DNA of 21,974 nt, taken from contig CAIXQV010000597.1 of NCBI GenBank assembly GCA_903921605.1, forward strand, positions 1 through 21,974, given 5' to 3'. This DNA comes from an uncultured Planctomycetaceae bacterium (lineage in GTDB: Bacteria > Planctomycetota > Planctomycetia > Planctomycetales > Planctomycetaceae). The notes beneath the pieces are model-generated. The model was not told the DNA's origin, ran no database searches, and saw nothing but the letters and a program-made list of their open reading frames with translations. The translations under genes and the position numbers were made by a program. Shown one piece after another: positions 6,057 through 15,254 of this stretch; position 1 is the first letter of the stretch; each line of letters opens with the position of its first letter.

Positions 6057-8240
6057 ATGAAAACCTCATTCCTGACAATTCTGGGCATCTATGCAGTCAG
6101 TGCTGCAGCATTGGCTGAGGACTGGCCACACTGGCGCGGTCCTCATCATGATGGCCAGTCGTTTGAAACCAATCTGCCGGACAAATGGTCTCCCAAAGGC
6201 GAAAACCTGCTTTGGCGCAAGGAGGAATTTGCCAGCCGCTCCTCACCAGTCGTGATGAATGATCGCGTGTATCTTGTGTGCCGAGCGTTCCCGGAGACAG
6301 AAAAAGAAGGCGAAAAGACGGTTTGCCTGGACGCAAAAACAGGCGAGCTGATCTGGGAGAGCATTCACAACATTTATCTGTCCGACGCTCCAGCAGAGCG
6401 TGTTGGATGGTCCAGTGTTGTTGCTGATCCTGCGAGTGACACCGTGTTCATTTTAGGACTCGGTTGTGTTTTCCAGTGTCTCGATGGCAAGACCGGAAAA
6501 TCGCTATGGGAACACTCCATGAGCGAAGAATACGGGATGCTTTCGACCTACGGTGGTCGAACCAACTTTCCCGTTGTCTTTGAGGATCTGGTCATCATCA
6601 GCGGAGTCATGACGGGCTGGGGAGAAACCGCTGTTCCCGCTCATCGCTTCGTGGCATTTGATAAAAAGACAGGCGTCGCTCAGTGGCTCAAGAGCACCAA
6701 ACTGCGCCCGGAAGATACCACTTACAGCACCCCTGTCCTAACAACATTCAAAGGTCAGGCTGCAATGGTCGTCGGTGCTGGTGATGGAGCGTTTTACGCC
6801 ATCCAGCCCCGTACTGGAAAAACGATCTGGAAGTATCAGGCGTCAACTCGAGGTCTGAACACGAGCGCATTAATCGACGAAAATGGAATCGTTTACTGCG
6901 GACATGCAGAGCAAAACGCCAACGACACAACGACTCTGGGTGCGATCTTTGCCTTTGACGGAAATGTCGAAGGCGAAATCACCGAAGACAAACTTTTGTG
7001 GAAGATCCCCAAACGAGCGGTCGGCCGAAACTGTGCCGTCAAACTTGGCGACCGTGTTTACTACATCGAAGACGGTGCCACGCTGGTGATTGTAAATGCA
7101 AAGACCGGTGAGCTGGTCGGCCAGAAAAAGCTTGGTCGTATTATGTTCGGCAGTCCAATGGTGGCCGATGGCAAGATCTATGTCGCAGAGAATACTGGTC
7201 GGTTCTACGTCTTGAAGCCGAGTGAAAAAGGTGTAGACGTCGTGAGCGAAGCCCGACTCGGTCAGGGTGAAGAAGTCTTTGGTTCACCAGTGGTGTCCAA
7301 TGGACGAATCTTTCTCCCGTCGATTGAGGCTCTGTACTGCATCGGAAAGCCTGACGCATCGGCAACAAAACCGACACGTTCGAAACTTGCAGACGAAACA
7401 TCAGCTACCAGCGACAAGAAGGTGGCTCAGATTCTGCTCACGCCAGCTGAACTGTTGATTGGAACCGGCGAAAAGGCCAGCCTCCAGGTCAAAGGATACA
7501 ACAAGAGTGGCCAGTTCGTGCAACTCATGAAGGATGCCACGATCACTGCCGAGGGCGGCGGTTCGGTTTCAAAAGATGGCTCCTATACAGCCCCGGCTTC
7601 TGGCCATTCTGCGGTCGTCCTGACTGCAAAGTCAGGCGAAATGACGGCCACGGCAAGAATTCGAGTGGTCCCGCCGCTTCCATGGAAATTTGATTTTTCT
7701 AATGACAAAGTCCCGGCAACCTGGATTGGTGCTGATTATCGCCATAAACCCGCACCATTGGATGGTGAAAAAGGCCTTGTCAAGATCAGCACAATTCCAA
7801 AGGGAACTCGTAGTCAGTCATGGATGGGCTGGACAAATCTGCATGACTACACGATTCAGGCGGACTTCAAAGCCACCGAAAAGAACGGACGCCTTCCTGA
7901 TCTTGGTTTGATCAATCAGCGATACACCATGGACCTGCAGGGTTCACAGCGGCTTCAGATTCGCTCGTGGGTTGCACGTCTTGAGCTTCGGTTTGCGAAG
8001 ACGATCGATATGCAGTGGTCGGCCGACACCTGGTACACGATGAAGTTTCAAAGTGAAATGAAGGACGGTAAAGTCATACTGCGTGGCAAAGTCTGGCGAC
8101 GTGAAGAAGCAGAGCCCGCAGAGTGGCAAATCGAAGCGGCCGATGCGACTCCGAATCTGAGTGGAAGTCCGGGGCTCTTTGGAAACGCAACGGATGCAGA
8201 ATTCTTCGTCGATAATGTTCAGGTCATGTCGAACAACTAA
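6057..8240 (+). CDS. Exported PQQ-like beta-propeller protein with C-terminal sugar-binding-like domain
   Basis: Secreted protein of 727 residues. A signal peptide (1-20, ending AALA before EDW) leads into the DWPHWRGPHHDG opening common to planctomycete PQQ-like proteins. Residues ~25-430 hold repeated propeller blades with signatures such as AKTGELIWE, GKTGKSLWE, RTGKTIWKY and AKTGELVGQ. No quinoprotein dehydrogenase active site is evident, so the blades may be structural rather than PQQ-binding. Around 465-550 lies an immunoglobulin/Big-like segment (VSKDGSYTAP). The last ~180 residues resemble the LamG or 3-keto-disaccharide-hydrolase-like jelly roll (WKFDFSND near the start, FFVDNVQVM at the end). 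A good AGAGGG lies 9 bases before the ATG. It is likely co-transcribed with marR. Confidence 0.75.
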   Translation: MKTSFLTILGIYAVSAAALAEDWPHWRGPHHDGQSFETNLPDKWSPKGENLLWRKEEFASRSSPVVMNDRVYLVCRAFPETEKEGEKTVCLDAKTGELIWESIHNIYLSDAPAERVGWSSVVADPASDTVFILGLGCVFQCLDGKTGKSLWEHSMSEEYGMLSTYGGRTNFPVVFEDLVIISGVMTGWGETAVPAHRFVAFDKKTGVAQWLKSTKLRPEDTTYSTPVLTTFKGQAAMVVGAGDGAFYAIQPRTGKTIWKYQASTRGLNTSALIDENGIVYCGHAEQNANDTTTLGAIFAFDGNVEGEITEDKLLWKIPKRAVGRNCAVKLGDRVYYIEDGATLVIVNAKTGELVGQKKLGRIMFGSPMVADGKIYVAENTGRFYVLKPSEKGVDVVSEARLGQGEEVFGSPVVSNGRIFLPSIEALYCIGKPDASATKPTRSKLADETSATSDKKVAQILLTPAELLIGTGEKASLQVKGYNKSGQFVQLMKDATITAEGGGSVSKDGSYTAPASGHSAVVLTAKSGEMTATARIRVVPPLPWKFDFSNDKVPATWIGADYRHKPAPLDGEKGLVKISTIPKGTRSQSWMGWTNLHDYTIQADFKATEKNGRLPDLGLINQRYTMDLQGSQRLQIRSWVARLELRFAKTIDMQWSADTWYTMKFQSEMKDGKVILRGKVWRREEAEPAEWQIEAADATPNLSGSPGLFGNATDAEFFVDNVQVMSNN

Positions 8241-8461
8241 TTGCTAATCTTCGGGCGGCATAAATTGAGGCCGGGCGTTCGCGGGATACCTTTAGAAGTA
8301 AGCCTCAATCGTGACCGCGCACAGAATAAGTTGACTAACATCGGTGCAGACGAATAAAGCTCTGCAACTGGCGAAGCAGGTCTTCCGGAAAAGCGAAAGT
8401 GCTATTCGTGGCCAGACTTCGACTCGCCTGATTCTTACTTCAATCCATAAGGAACTGTTCC
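8241..8461. other. Spacer between the two beta-propeller genes
   Basis: Contains an 8-bp inverted repeat, ATTGAGGC (8264-8271) with GCCTCAAT (8302-8309), separated by 30 bases. It is not followed by a T-run, so it is not a terminator. It could be an mRNA processing or regulatory structure, or chance. No ORF of substance is seen, apart from a short frame at 8344 that runs into the next gene out of phase. Confidence 0.3.
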
Positions 8462-10126
8462 ATGTTGAAATTCAGAATCTGCCTAAACGTCGCATTGTGT
8501 CTGACAGTTGCGGCGGCAGCACAGAATACGGCCGTGTCCGGAGAGAACCCCACTGAAACAGCCCTCAGCAAGATTGCGAAGATGAAAGTGGGGCCAAAGG
8601 ACTGGCCGCAATGGGGCGGCAGCTACTCCCGCAACAATACTCCGGAAGGCAAAAACATCCCGACAACATGGGATGTTAGCAGCGGTGAAAACATCGCGTG
8701 GTCAATGCCACTCGGATCAGAAACCTACGGTAATCCTGTCGTGGCAAACGGCAAGGTCTTCATCGGAACGAATAATGGTAACGGCTACATCAAGCGTTAC
8801 CCAAGCTCGATCGACCTCGGGTGCCTTATCTGCATTGATGAAAAGTCTGGTGAGTTCCTTTGGCAGCACTCCAATGAAAAGCTTTCCACCGGCCGCGTTA
8901 ACGATTGGCCTCATCAGGGCATTTGCTGTTCTCCTTACGTTGAAGGCGACCGTGCGTGGTACGTCAGCAGTCGCGGACAAGTAGTCTGCCTCGATACAGA
9001 AGGCTTTCGTGATGGAGAAAACGACGGTACGGTGACCGATGAGAAGGTTCAGGAGAAGGACGAGGCTGACGTGGTCTGGTCTCTCGATATGATGAAAGAC
9101 CTGAAAGTTTCCCAGCACAACATGTGCAGTTGCTCAGTAACCTGCGTCGGCGACCTTTTGTTTGTCAATACAGCCAACGGTGTTGACGAAGGCCACATTA
9201 CAATTCCCGAAGAGAAAGCTCCCAGCTTTGTCTGCGTGAATCGTGAAACAGGAAAAGTCCTTTGGACAGACAACTCCCCTGGCGCAAATGTATTGCATGG
9301 TCAGTGGTCATCTCCAGCTTTTGGTGTTTTTGACGGAGTTGCTCAGGTCCTGTTTGGCGCCGGTGACGGCTATCTGTACAGCTTTGCCGCAGAAGGCAAA
9401 GACGGAAATGCAGAGATACTGTGGAAGTTTGACTGCAATCCAAAGGAGTCCATCTATCTGCTTGGCGGTCGGGCCACTCGAAACCATCTGATTGCTACGC
9501 CTGTCGTCTATGACGGCCTCGTCTATATCGGCGTTGGCGAAGATCCTGAACATGGCGAAGGTCAGGGACATCTGTGGTGCATCGACCCGAAGAAGCGCGG
9601 GGACGTGAGCCCAACCCTGGTCTTTAATTCCAAGGACCCGAAAACCCCGATTACTCATAAACGACTTCAGGCCCTGGATGACAAGGCCGGGGACTTTGAA
9701 CGTGAGAACCCGAACTCTGCCGCAGTTTGGCACTACACCGGAACTGACTCGTCGGTCTTCGAAAGCACAATGCACCGTACTTGCGGCACCGTGGCGATCA
9801 AGAATGACCTGCTGTTCGTCGCAGACTTCAGTGGATTGTTTCACTGCCTGAATGCAAAGACCGGTGAACCTCACTGGACTTACGACATGTTCGCGGCCTC
9901 ATGGGCCTCTCCACTGATCGTCGAGGATCGGGTCTACATCGGCGACGAAGACGGCGACATCGCCATCTTCAAACTGTCAGCAGAAATGGAAAAACTCGGC
10001 GAAGAGATTAACATGGGCTCATCCGTCTACACGACACCTGTCGTTGCTAATGACACCATGTTCATCGCCAATCGCAACCGCATCTACGCCATTAAAGAAG
10101 GCGCAAAGAGCGAACCTGCAAAATAG
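8462..10126 (+). CDS. Exported PQQ-like beta-propeller protein
   Basis: Secreted protein of 554 residues related to, but not a close copy of, the preceding gene. The N-terminal signal peptide (to about residue 20, AAAAQ) is followed by a linker and the DWPQWGGSYSRNNTPEG opening that parallels DWPHWRGP in its neighbour. The blades carry YGNPVVANGKVFIG, DEKSGEFLWQ, NRETGKVLWT, NAKTGEPHWTY and TTPVVANDTMFIANRN. The protein ends after the propeller, with no C-terminal jelly roll. It probably acts in the periplasm or on the cell surface. Enzyme activity cannot be assigned. AAGGAA seven bases before the ATG supports the start. It may be transcribed from its own promoter in the 221-bp spacer or as the third gene of the MarR unit, and it ends at the strong terminator at 10155. 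Confidence 0.75.
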   Translation: MLKFRICLNVALCLTVAAAAQNTAVSGENPTETALSKIAKMKVGPKDWPQWGGSYSRNNTPEGKNIPTTWDVSSGENIAWSMPLGSETYGNPVVANGKVFIGTNNGNGYIKRYPSSIDLGCLICIDEKSGEFLWQHSNEKLSTGRVNDWPHQGICCSPYVEGDRAWYVSSRGQVVCLDTEGFRDGENDGTVTDEKVQEKDEADVVWSLDMMKDLKVSQHNMCSCSVTCVGDLLFVNTANGVDEGHITIPEEKAPSFVCVNRETGKVLWTDNSPGANVLHGQWSSPAFGVFDGVAQVLFGAGDGYLYSFAAEGKDGNAEILWKFDCNPKESIYLLGGRATRNHLIATPVVYDGLVYIGVGEDPEHGEGQGHLWCIDPKKRGDVSPTLVFNSKDPKTPITHKRLQALDDKAGDFERENPNSAAVWHYTGTDSSVFESTMHRTCGTVAIKNDLLFVADFSGLFHCLNAKTGEPHWTYDMFAASWASPLIVEDRVYIGDEDGDIAIFKLSAEMEKLGEEINMGSSVYTTPVVANDTMFIANRNRIYAIKEGAKSEPAK

Positions 10127-10154
10127 TCCAGCTGTGCACCTCACTGAAAAGCTT

Positions 10155-10193
10155 AGACCCCGTGTCAGATCATTCTGAGCGGGGTCTTTTTAT
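10155..10193 (+). terminator. Strong intrinsic terminator
   Basis: AGACCCCG (10155-10162) pairs perfectly with CGGGGTCT (10180-10187). Inside it a second stem TCAG/CTGA closes the loop, and TTTTATT follows. It ends the beta-propeller transcript and overlaps the last codons of the convergent kinase gene (stop at 10190-10192). The A-rich left flank could let it act in both directions. Confidence 0.9.
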
Positions 10194-13100
10194 TGGGGAA
10201 GTTCGGATGGAACTTCCGCTGGTAACTTCGCAGGATCAAGTTGATCAACAAGTCCGGACAAATCCTGGTGTTTGCATAGCTCACGATACTCTGCAGAAGA
10301 TCTGAGCCGTTTCAGGATAGACGGCTTCAGGAAGACATTGTCTGCATGGGCTTTATTGATAAACAGCGTGGCGACTGCAACAACAGAGCTGACCTGTTCG
10401 GTGTCAGAATTGTTTTTCACCATCGCTCCGCACGAGCGAATCTGATCGGGTAAGGAAGGACAGTGAACAGTCCCGTTCGCCTCGACCTTTAGCTCAGAAA
10501 GCGTTCTTGAGTCCTTACAGAGCCCCATGCAAAGGAACCGAATAGAACGGTGTCGCGAGGCTGGATTCAAGCGAATAGCCTCATCAAAGTATCTCATTGC
10601 CCCCGCATAGTCCTGCTGCCCGAAGAGCAAACGCCCCCTGGCCCAGTTGACTTCTTCCTGAGACCGCAGAAGACTAACTTCGCCGGGATACGACTTCATC
10701 GCATCTGTGACAGTGTTTTCAGCTTCTTCAAGTTGCTGCCTCGCCAATCTATAGTCACCTTTTTCCGCCAGGATATCTCCGCGTTCAATCAACGCATTTA
10801 GAATTGTGACCTTCCCGGTAGGCCGATAGGGTGATCTTTCAGCGATGCGATTGAGAATCGGCAAATGCCGAGCCATGTGTGCGCTGGCTCCCTGCAAGTC
10901 CCCCAAACCATCATAAAAATTGGCGAGCTGCAAATGATATTCAGCAATGATGTCCCAATCAGGTGAAGACTCGGGAAGGTCTTCTTCAAGCTCCTGAAGA
11001 AAAGCTGACGCAACATCCGTGAACTCTTTCGCCCTGAGTTTTTCATCCCCCCAGATCTTCAGCTTCACAAGTCCGCACTTCGACTGCAGAATCGATTGTG
11101 CATGAATCCTTTCGAACCTCACTCTGGACTTCGCCTCGGCGGCCGCAAGCCCGTTCTGCAATTCAGTCTCAGCGTCCGCCAGTTGGCCTCGGTCGGCAAG
11201 CAGCATCGCAAGATCATACGGCAGACTGTGAATCTCCCAGGACTGCGCCGCCGTTTCCGGATAACTGACAGCAAACAATTCCGCGTGGTGTTTAGCCTTA
11301 CGCAAAGTCGCCTCGGACTCTTCAAACTGACCGTACGTGTATTGAAGCATCGCCAGCAGCCGATCAGCCTTCAGCAGTTGCCGATAGCTCTGCGCGCCAT
11401 CAACCGTACCGATGATCATCTTTTCGAATAATGCAACTGCATTCTTAAGGTCCTTCTCAGCCAGTCTCAGATGTCCCATGCGAGCGTGGATCGCACCGCG
11501 ACGAATTTGCATGCCACCGAGAACACCACGAAACTCGTCACTTAAGGGGTATGCCTCTGCAAGCTTGCCAGCAAGTTCCACGGCTTCGGTCATTTCTTCA
11601 ATCGCTTGATGATTCCGCTCAAAGAACTCATGTGCGTACGATCGATCGTAACATGCCCACGTAAAGCCTTCGCTAAATCTGCGGTTGTCGGGAAACTTCG
11701 CAACTAGTACACGGTATAGCGCCAGAGCCTGATGCGAATAGTCTTCCTGTCCAGCAATATCGCCCAGTTGCTGACAAGCATCACTCATCGCTCGGTAGGA
11801 TTCCGCGAGTCTGGCCAGTGTCTCGTGCGATTCGGGATCGGAAGCTCGTCGCTTTTCAAGAACATCCTTCGACTGTCCAAAGGAAACAAGCGCCTCCTCC
11901 ATTCGCCCTGCGGCAATCTGAATGCCACCAAGCAGTTGCTTGAGATTCGCAAAGGCCTCCCAGGCAACAGGATCAGACGCCCCTGCCTCTTTGACAAGAA
12001 CAGGTGCGAGCACTGCGAGTCCCTCATTCGCGGCCTGCTCGGCTGCTGCCAGTTCTCCAAAGTTCTGCATGGAAAGACCGACGTCAACGAGCGTAGAGGC
12101 CAGTTGCCGACGGTAATCTGCCTGATCGGTCTCTTCCAGGAGTTTCTGGTAGATCTTTGCGGCCGCTTCAAATCGAGCTCGAGCCTCCTGTTCTTCGGAG
12201 AGTTGCAGTAGAATCGTGCCACTCTGCTGCAGACCTTCGGCGCGTATCACACGACTCTCGATCGAGTCGCCTTTCAGACTGGCGAATGTCTCATACTGCT
12301 GCAGAATCTTCTGCAGAAACTCACGATCCGAATCTGTCAGCTCAGCCTGCGATCCTAACTTTTGCGCGACAATATCGTCAAACAGGGTCCTCAAAGCCTG
12401 AAGAGCCTGAACATTAGCGGAACGAGAATCCTCCATCGCTAATTCAAGCTTCTCATTGTTCGACTGAAGTTCCTGATTCTTCTGCCCCAGAACGACGGCT
12501 CCTGCTGCTCCTGCCAATGAAGCGATCAACACTCCTGTCGCCGAGGCAGCTGCAAGTCCGGGCCGGCGACGAATCCAGCGTCCAAGCCTGACGAATGTCG
12601 AATCACGACAGACACTGACAGACTCTCCAGCAAGGTATCGCTCAATATCCTGAGCCATAGAAACAGCCGAGACGTAACGATCTGCCCGACGGATCTCCAT
12701 CGCATGGCAACAGATGGCCTCCAGAGCAACCGGGATTGCTGGATTCACTTCATGTGCTGAAAACCGCTGCCCCAGCTTCAGTCGATCCAGATGTTCATGA
12801 AACGCGCTCTTTCCGATTGAATATGATCCCGTCAGCAACGCAAATAAAGTAGCTCCAAGTGCATATACATCTGACACGACAGTGACGTTTTCTGTGTGCC
12901 CGAGCAGTTGTTCGGGGCTGGCAAATGCAGGTGTCCCGAGAACCTGCCCATCATGTGTTTCAAAATAATTGCCGTCAGAAGCATCTGTCACGACCGATGC
13001 CGGATCGTCCGAGGTTTCGCCATGAACTTTTGCCAATCCCCAGTCCAATAACAGAACTTCTCCAAATGGTCCCAGAATAATATTGGCTGGCTTGATATCG

Positions 13101-13753
13101 CGATGAATCACTCCCTGCCCATGTGCGTAGGCAACAATATTGCAAACAGTCACGAGGTTCTGCAGCAACTGACGAAACTCGTGTGAGTCGTAGAAGGAGG
13201 CAGGTTTCGAATCCAGAGTCCCGGCATGCAGTGCGTGAATACGAGCCTGCAGCGTTTGACCATCAACAAAGCGCATGACATAACAGGGACGGTCCGTTTG
13301 ATTCGACTTGAGAGCATGCACAGGAATGATGCCGGGATGGTCAAGACGTCCGGTGACTCTCGCTTCCCGCTCAAACCTGGCAGACTGCTCAGCAGTCAGG
13401 TTCTTCCAACGAGGAAACTTGATCGCAACTCTGCGATTTAACACAGGATCGGTAGCTATATAGACACTACCAAGCCCTCCGGAGGCATGCAGCTCTTCAA
13501 TTCTGTACTCTGACGAAACAAGAACGGTATCAGACGGCTCCAAACGGTGTGACGTTACCTCAGCGCCGCGATCCTGCTCCTGCTGAGTCGAAATCACCCC
13601 AAACCGAGATTCAACAGCCGCCAGGGCACGAATGGTCCATTTGAGTTCCTGCAGCAGTTCCGGCGTTTCCGCGCACAGATCTTCCGGAGAAACAGGGATT
13701 CCCGCTTCACGATTTTCTTCCCACAGGCAAAGGAGATCGTCAAGTGTCGTCAT
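10190..13753 (-). CDS. Membrane Ser/Thr protein kinase with TPR repeats
   Basis: Receptor-type Hanks kinase of 1187 residues. After an N-terminal ~80-residue helical segment comes the kinase domain (about 83-375): Gly-rich loop ASGGLGSVY (90-98), Lys112 in VAIK, Glu130 in EREAR, catalytic HRDIKPAN (217-224, Asp219), metal-binding DWG (237-239, in place of DFG, with LAK following) and SPEQ (279-282) for APE. All catalytic residues are present. One membrane helix follows at about 399-423, then a coiled segment and ~700 residues of helical TPR-like repeats to the C-terminus, which would be extracytoplasmic if the kinase is cytoplasmic. The ECF-type sigma gene lies 129 bp upstream on the same strand, and planctomycete kinases of this type often sit next to such sigma factors, so it may phosphorylate or control it. 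The Shine-Dalgarno sequence is weak. Confidence 0.88.
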   Translation of the reverse strand: MTTLDDLLCLWEENREAGIPVSPEDLCAETPELLQELKWTIRALAAVESRFGVISTQQEQDRGAEVTSHRLEPSDTVLVSSEYRIEELHASGGLGSVYIATDPVLNRRVAIKFPRWKNLTAEQSARFEREARVTGRLDHPGIIPVHALKSNQTDRPCYVMRFVDGQTLQARIHALHAGTLDSKPASFYDSHEFRQLLQNLVTVCNIVAYAHGQGVIHRDIKPANIILGPFGEVLLLDWGLAKVHGETSDDPASVVTDASDGNYFETHDGQVLGTPAFASPEQLLGHTENVTVVSDVYALGATLFALLTGSYSIGKSAFHEHLDRLKLGQRFSAHEVNPAIPVALEAICCHAMEIRRADRYVSAVSMAQDIERYLAGESVSVCRDSTFVRLGRWIRRRPGLAAASATGVLIASLAGAAGAVVLGQKNQELQSNNEKLELAMEDSRSANVQALQALRTLFDDIVAQKLGSQAELTDSDREFLQKILQQYETFASLKGDSIESRVIRAEGLQQSGTILLQLSEEQEARARFEAAAKIYQKLLEETDQADYRRQLASTLVDVGLSMQNFGELAAAEQAANEGLAVLAPVLVKEAGASDPVAWEAFANLKQLLGGIQIAAGRMEEALVSFGQSKDVLEKRRASDPESHETLARLAESYRAMSDACQQLGDIAGQEDYSHQALALYRVLVAKFPDNRRFSEGFTWACYDRSYAHEFFERNHQAIEEMTEAVELAGKLAEAYPLSDEFRGVLGGMQIRRGAIHARMGHLRLAEKDLKNAVALFEKMIIGTVDGAQSYRQLLKADRLLAMLQYTYGQFEESEATLRKAKHHAELFAVSYPETAAQSWEIHSLPYDLAMLLADRGQLADAETELQNGLAAAEAKSRVRFERIHAQSILQSKCGLVKLKIWGDEKLRAKEFTDVASAFLQELEEDLPESSPDWDIIAEYHLQLANFYDGLGDLQGASAHMARHLPILNRIAERSPYRPTGKVTILNALIERGDILAEKGDYRLARQQLEEAENTVTDAMKSYPGEVSLLRSQEEVNWARGRLLFGQQDYAGAMRYFDEAIRLNPASRHRSIRFLCMGLCKDSRTLSELKVEANGTVHCPSLPDQIRSCGAMVKNNSDTEQVSSVVAVATLFINKAHADNVFLKPSILKRLRSSAEYRELCKHQDLSGLVDQLDPAKLPAEVPSELPQ

Positions 13754-13882
13754 GTCAAAACGCTAAACTCCACGTTGGCGATGGAGCATTCAAAACGGGT
13801 GCAAGTTCACTACAATCTGCAGATCGAAGATCAGGCGTAGAGTCGGCCAAAAATCTCCAAAAATTCTGAGGTGCCGGGACAT

Positions 13883-14527
13883 CTAAATTTCCGAGTCGCC
13901 TGACTCACTTAACAGGTCACGGTAAAGCCGAATTCGGACCGTCTTCCATCGCCGCCCCAGGGTTCGCAGGGGAATCGCCAGAAGTTCGGATGTCTCGGAC
14001 ATCGTCAGGCCCTGATACCAAAGCAAATCAAAAAGCAATCGATCGTCTTCCGGCAGACCCTCTACGTACTCATGAAACTCGGTCCACTGACTTAGTTTCT
14101 GAGGATCAAAGGTGTCATCATTGTTCGGCACCACGGCCGGACTCAGGGAATCACCAAGAGATGACGCTGTTGATTCGGCCTGGCGATGGGAGTGTCGCTG
14201 CCCGAAATGAAATCGCGACAGATCAATCAGCTCACGGCGAATCAGACAGGCGGCGAGACGGAAGTAGTCGACCGACGTTTCCGGCTGATGACTCGAGAGA
14301 TACTTCCACAGTCGCACAATTGAGTTCTGCAGCAAATCGTCGGTCTCTTCAAAACTACGAACAGCCGGAATGTCACTCAGAATTCGACGCGACAGTAAGC
14401 GCAGTCGACGCATGGAGATATCAAGGAGTTCCTGCCGAGCCGCAGTATCTCCGGCTTTGTGACGTTCCAGCCAATGCCGAACCGCCAGCGTCGATTCTGA
14501 TCCGGAAGGTTCGGGAACGGTAGGCAT
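13883..14527 (-). CDS. ECF-type RNA polymerase sigma-70 factor
   Basis: Sigma factor of 214 residues with two recognisable regions and no sigma-3. Region 2 is around residues 25-115: the helix after RHWLERHKAGD, a -10 recognition stretch near FEETDDLLQNSIVRLWKYL, then RRELIDLSRFHFG. Region 4 is around 150-205: LPEDDRLLFDLLWYQGLTMSETSELLAIPLRTLGRRWKTV, a helix-turn-helix for the -35 element. It would direct transcription of a specific regulon. No anti-sigma gene is adjacent; instead a transmembrane kinase follows on the same strand, suggesting control by phosphorylation. The ATG at 14527 is preceded by AGGA about 11 bases away within the small palindrome CAGGATTCCTG (14533-14543, plus strand), which might mask the ribosome binding site. 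No promoter was identified. Confidence 0.85.
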   Translation of the reverse strand: MPTVPEPSGSESTLAVRHWLERHKAGDTAARQELLDISMRRLRLLSRRILSDIPAVRSFEETDDLLQNSIVRLWKYLSSHQPETSVDYFRLAACLIRRELIDLSRFHFGQRHSHRQAESTASSLGDSLSPAVVPNNDDTFDPQKLSQWTEFHEYVEGLPEDDRLLFDLLWYQGLTMSETSELLAIPLRTLGRRWKTVRIRLYRDLLSESGDSEI

Positions 14528-14643
14528 AACAGCAGGATTCCTGACGACTGCAATCAGGGATAGAGAACTCGGTGCGATCTAACATCCTCTTAAGGCACCC
14601 TGCATCTGCGACAAAATCGATCTTTCCGCGTAGAGATCATAAT

Positions 14644-14720
14644 CTTTGGGGAAATCTGGCCGTGGCAACGCCACGGCTTCGATCTGCATGGCAGCCCCAA
14701 AGAGTTACGCTCCGAAGCGT
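14644..14720. other. Three-way-junction structured element (candidate RNA or repeat)
   Basis: CTTTGGGG (14644-14651) pairs perfectly with CCCCAAAG (14695-14702), enclosing two more perfect stems. These are GCCGTGGC-AAC-GCCACGGC (14659-14677) and CTGC-ATG-GCAG (14684-14694). A fourth hairpin, ACGCT-CCGA-AGCGT, follows at 14707-14720, ahead of TGATTAAC. Because all arms are near-palindromic the strand cannot be fixed. It lies between the divergent sigma factor and the hypothetical gene at 14769, so it could be a 5' leader structure, a small RNA or a miniature repeat. No known RNA family is recognised. Confidence 0.5.
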
Positions 14721-14768
14721 TGATTAACATAAGCTTCCCGGATCTCTCCTGACCGCCGTTCTTGAAAG

Positions 14769-15254
14769 GTGATATCCATTTGCCGATCTATGACGTCACT
14801 AATCATTTTGCTGACCTCTGTCGTCTCTGCTGGCGAGATTCTCTCGGCACAGGAGAAGACGCATGTTGAAATCGTAGGATTCAGCGTCGGGAAGAAGGAT
14901 CCAGAGTCGCAGCTTGGTCAGGGGCTCCCTATGACGAAGCAGCCTGGACTGGAAACAGAAATTTTCTTCAGACTCCCAGGAAGAACCATCCTGTCAATCG
15001 ACGAAAAACAGTCAAAGATTACCGTGACGACAAATGAAGGCGACCAGTTGCCGCTGAAGGAACTCTTCGACGGATGTTTTCAGATGACAGTTAATGACAA
15101 TCCGTCAGAAGGCACGATCACGCTCCGAAGTGCTGAGCTTCCGGCTAAGTCGGCGAGTAATATCCTGAACAACGTCAAGTTTGTTCTCATCACAGGAGCC
15201 GACCTTAAGACCGTCGACGTCGATCTGAAACTGGTAGAAGGCACGAAGATTTAA
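14769..15254 (+). CDS. Exported hypothetical protein, 5' part cut short by an in-frame TAA
   Basis: Unrecognised protein of 161 residues up to the TAA at 15252-15254. It starts with GTG at 14769 or ATG at 14790. From the ATG a typical signal peptide is present (hydrophobic LIILLTSVV, then SAGEILSA before QEKTH). AAAGG at 14765-14769 is not well spaced for either start. The mature part looks like a beta-rich, soluble extracytoplasmic domain (HVEIVGFSVGKKDP, and later ITLRSAELPAKSASN). After the stop the same frame stays open to a TGA at 15561-15563 with gene-like coding character, so the product is probably the truncated half of a ~257-264 residue protein. It diverges from the sigma/kinase pair and may or may not belong to it. 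No paralogue is visible in the window. Confidence 0.6.
   Translation: MISICRSMTSLIILLTSVVSAGEILSAQEKTHVEIVGFSVGKKDPESQLGQGLPMTKQPGLETEIFFRLPGRTILSIDEKQSKITVTTNEGDQLPLKELFDGCFQMTVNDNPSEGTITLRSAELPAKSASNILNNVKFVLITGADLKTVDVDLKLVEGTKI

Noticed and set aside
8264..8309. Inverted repeat ATTGAGGC/GCCTCAAT as a riboswitch
   Set aside because: Only one 8-bp stem with a 30-base loop and no conserved core; kept as a note in the spacer entry rather than as a riboswitch.
9308..9874. 188-residue minus-strand frame inside the second beta-propeller gene
   Set aside because: Antisense shadow; the plus-strand frame has clear repeated blade motifs.
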